From ZC4RG29 sp036273935 (lineage in GTDB: Bacteria; Bacteroidota; Bacteroidia; Cytophagales; Cyclobacteriaceae), in assembly GCA_036273935.1 (NCBI GenBank), contig DASUGQ010000228.1, forward strand, positions 12,510 to 76,509: DNA of 64,000 nt, given 5' to 3'. The notes beneath the pieces were generated by a model. It worked only from the letters and a program-made list of their open reading frames with translations, was not told the origin of the DNA and did no database searches. This document shows, one piece after another, positions 62,752 to 64,000 of the stretch; within the stretch, counting starts at the first letter, position 1; each line of letters opens with the position of its first letter. The position numbers and the translations under genes were made by a program.

Positions 62752-63020
62752 TGATTTGCGTAGTTATCGTACTCATCATATGCTGCTGCAGGTTTTCCAA
62801 AAACAGTAATGATCCTATCGACGCGAATTTGAAGCTCAGAGTCCGTAACGATAAACAACCCCTTGCCGGTTATTTCCTTCAGCTCCATAATTTGCCCCTC
62901 GAATGACTCGACAGTACTATTATTATTGAAATAGAAAATTTTTCCCCGCGCACGTTTCGCGATTTCTTCTTCAATGATTTCTCGGTAAACATATTGAACG
63001 GGTGAATATGAATTGTCCAT
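62718..63020 (-). CDS. Unrecognised 100-aa protein with C-terminal CxxC
   Basis: A 100-aa beta-rich protein: FNNNSTVESFEGQIMELKEI, then KGLFIVTDSELQIRVDRII and, at the end, NQCLSCTGGYDL. No family is recognised. The pair of Cys at the C-terminus and the 34-bp overlap with the ferredoxin gene suggest a linked role, perhaps cluster binding or regulation. Confidence 0.65.
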   Translation of the reverse strand: MDNSYSPVQYVYREIIEEEIAKRARGKIFYFNNNSTVESFEGQIMELKEITGKGLFIVTDSELQIRVDRIITVFGKPAAAYDEYDNYANQCLSCTGGYDL

Positions 63021-63282
63021 ACGATGACGATTTAAGTCTTACAGCAGAACCCGTTTGGGTCGTTGTTACGCGACACAGTTTCCTTCCCGATAACAAAATC
63101 TCCGAAGTATTCATTCTCATTTCGCTCAATAAAGTATGATTTTAGAAATTGGCTCTTAAACATGGGTATGTTATTGTACCTGGAGTTCATTCATTCATGC
63201 AGACGAAGCGATTCGTGATAAAATGATCCTTCATCATTAATTCCCCAAAACGGTTTTTGATACCGACGAGTGGAGAACTTCG

Positions 63283-63373
63283 TTCCATCTGCGTCGAAAC
63301 TCCCCGCTGACAATAACCAATAAAGCGTCTCATGTGGAAAATTCACGCTTTGTCAAGTGGTATGCATTTTGAA
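63283..63373 (+). promoter_or_regulatory. Degenerate enhancer-like site and promoter before the YwqK-like gene
   Basis: TTCCATCTGCGTC (63283-63295), within a block that still aligns with the GGAGAGAAAAGTACC...TTTCTC unit, is 83 bp before base 15 of TGGTATGCATTTTGAA (63358-63373). The leader to the ATG at 63420 would be about 36 nt. Confidence 0.5.
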
Positions 63374-63419
63374 TTGCACAGGTAAGGGAAGAGTATTCAG
63401 GTTTGAATCTGCAGTGGAA

Positions 63420-63803
63420 ATGATGCGAAGGATGTTCAAGGTGGGAAAAAAGAAACCTAAGAACGGAAGATGGAAGGAATTTAACAAACATGCAGTGCTT
63501 GTCGCTGAAGGAATGCATAACAACGGTTTGAAGCACGGCATATGGCGGTACTATTATGATACCGGCGAGCTTGCGATCGAGGAGACCTACGTCAACGGTA
63601 GAATGCACGGAACCTACACCTCTTACCACTTAAACGGATCTATGATGAGCGAAGGCCAGTATGAGAACGATTGTCGGGAGGGGCACTTCAACATATATAA
63701 TGAGCAGGGAGAACTCTTAAAGGTAATGCTTTTTGCAAATAATATATTAATAGGGGAGAATGGCCTATCGAGGGAATTATCTGCAAAAAACGAAACGACT
63801 TGA
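63420..63803 (+). CDS. YwqK/MORN-like repeat protein
   Basis: This 127-aa protein has MORN-type repeats: NGLKHGIWRYYYDTGELAIE, NGRMHGTYTSYHLNGSMMSE and CREGHFNIYNEQGELLKV. It belongs to the YwqK antitoxin-like repeat group, common in Bacteroidota and of mostly unknown role. The frame begins at 63357 inside the promoter element, so the ATG at 63420 is the better start. It is alone behind its promoter. Confidence 0.75.
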   Translation: MMRRMFKVGKKKPKNGRWKEFNKHAVLVAEGMHNNGLKHGIWRYYYDTGELAIEETYVNGRMHGTYTSYHLNGSMMSEGQYENDCREGHFNIYNEQGELLKVMLFANNILIGENGLSRELSAKNETT

Positions 63804-63869
63804 GTGTGTTGGAAATCATTTTCATCAGTAGCGCAAAAAATTTGATTGTATAAACTTGGCAAAAATAAT

Positions 63870-63883
63870 GGACAAAAATGTCC
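63870..63883. promoter_or_regulatory. Dyad GGACAAAAATGTCC upstream of the RIC-like gene
   Basis: Perfect 5-bp arms around four A's, about 62 bp before the ATG at 63945. It is placed like an operator for a repressor or an activator of the nitrosative-stress gene that follows. Confidence 0.5.
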
Positions 63884-63944
63884 GGTATTATTATTTGCAT
63901 TATATATTTACAACGTCATTGATCACGCGACCAAAATTTAAGAA

Positions 63945-64000
63945 ATGGACATACAGGCGACGGATACGGTAGGGAGCATTGTCAAGCAAGACATTCGTGC
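63945..64000 (+). CDS. Iron-sulfur cluster repair di-iron protein (RIC/ScdA/YtfE type), 5' end only
   Basis: The frame MDIQATDTVGSIVKQDIR, cut by the window end, has the family start (T-V-G-x-I-V-x-x-D-x-R). RIC proteins repair iron-sulfur clusters after nitric oxide or peroxide damage. Only about 18 residues are visible, so the call rests on the N-terminal motif. Confidence 0.5.
   Translation, partial: MDIQATDTVGSIVKQDIR

Noticed and set aside
1..64000. tRNA or rRNA genes, insertion sequences and integrases
   Set aside because: None were recognised on either strand despite the strongly rearranged island; the duplications must rest on homologous or illegitimate recombination or on elements now lost.

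Overview
The window looks like a chromosomal accessory region from a Bacteroidota bacterium, probably Cytophagales or a close relative. The evidence is a Bacteroidota-type RpoD-like sigma factor of about 286 aa, DUF2141, DUF4142 and YwqK proteins, a fused CcsBA cytochrome c maturation protein, TAnnTTTG-type -7 elements, and TAATG/ATGA gene overlaps. The taxonomic assignment is inference.

Layout. (1) 1-8600 and 36200-63800 form a stress/dormancy-like island. It carries COG1926 phosphoribosyltransferases (3), flavin reductases (2), Rnk/GreA-like factors (2), HPF, Dps, OsmC, UspA, DUF488, GAPDH, aconitase, glycogen synthase with a GH57 enzyme, GH63-like glucosidases (2), transaldolases (2), GT2 glycosyltransferases (2), an AhpD-like protein, a cupredoxin, ferredoxin and a Cys-rich small protein. 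A soluble histidine kinase and an NtrC-type sigma54 activator (56486-58958) sit inside it. (2) 8638-16333 is an RND efflux operon with its TetR regulator. (3) 16775-26135 is respiratory: a ba3-type oxidase (subunits I and II), SCO, CcsBA and a di-heme cytochrome c, with a second TetR and a decayed duplicate membrane gene. (4) 26376-28445 holds hemA and folE. (5) 29122-36009 holds a divergent RpoD-like sigma factor and a Crp/Fnr regulator with two perfect FNR-type boxes in front of small redox and detoxification genes (YceI, SDR, VOC, OsmC, cupins), several of them broken.

Main observation. The island genes are preceded by recurring -24/-12 (sigma54-type) promoters. Each has a dyad about 80-83 bp upstream that looks like the enhancer site of an NtrC-type activator. 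Six lie on the minus strand (TGGCAY-N5-nTGCA class, one decayed) and six on the plus strand (TGGTATG-N4-TTGR class). For the plus-strand class the enhancer overlaps the stop codon of the intact response-regulator gene. At four other places the kinase/regulator pair has collapsed to scraps, but this 3' end with its enhancer is kept. The island therefore appears to have grown by repeated duplication and internal deletion of a regulator-plus-promoter module. It is strewn with recognisable fragments of HPF, Rnk, OsmC, glycogen synthase, kinase, regulator and transaldolase.

Many reading frames are broken by one base (HPF copy 1, Cys-rich copy 1, the F420-reductase-like gene, a cupin, sialidase, the duplicate membrane protein). 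Decay fits the repeated, partly deleted context, but single-base assembly errors cannot be excluded from sequence alone.
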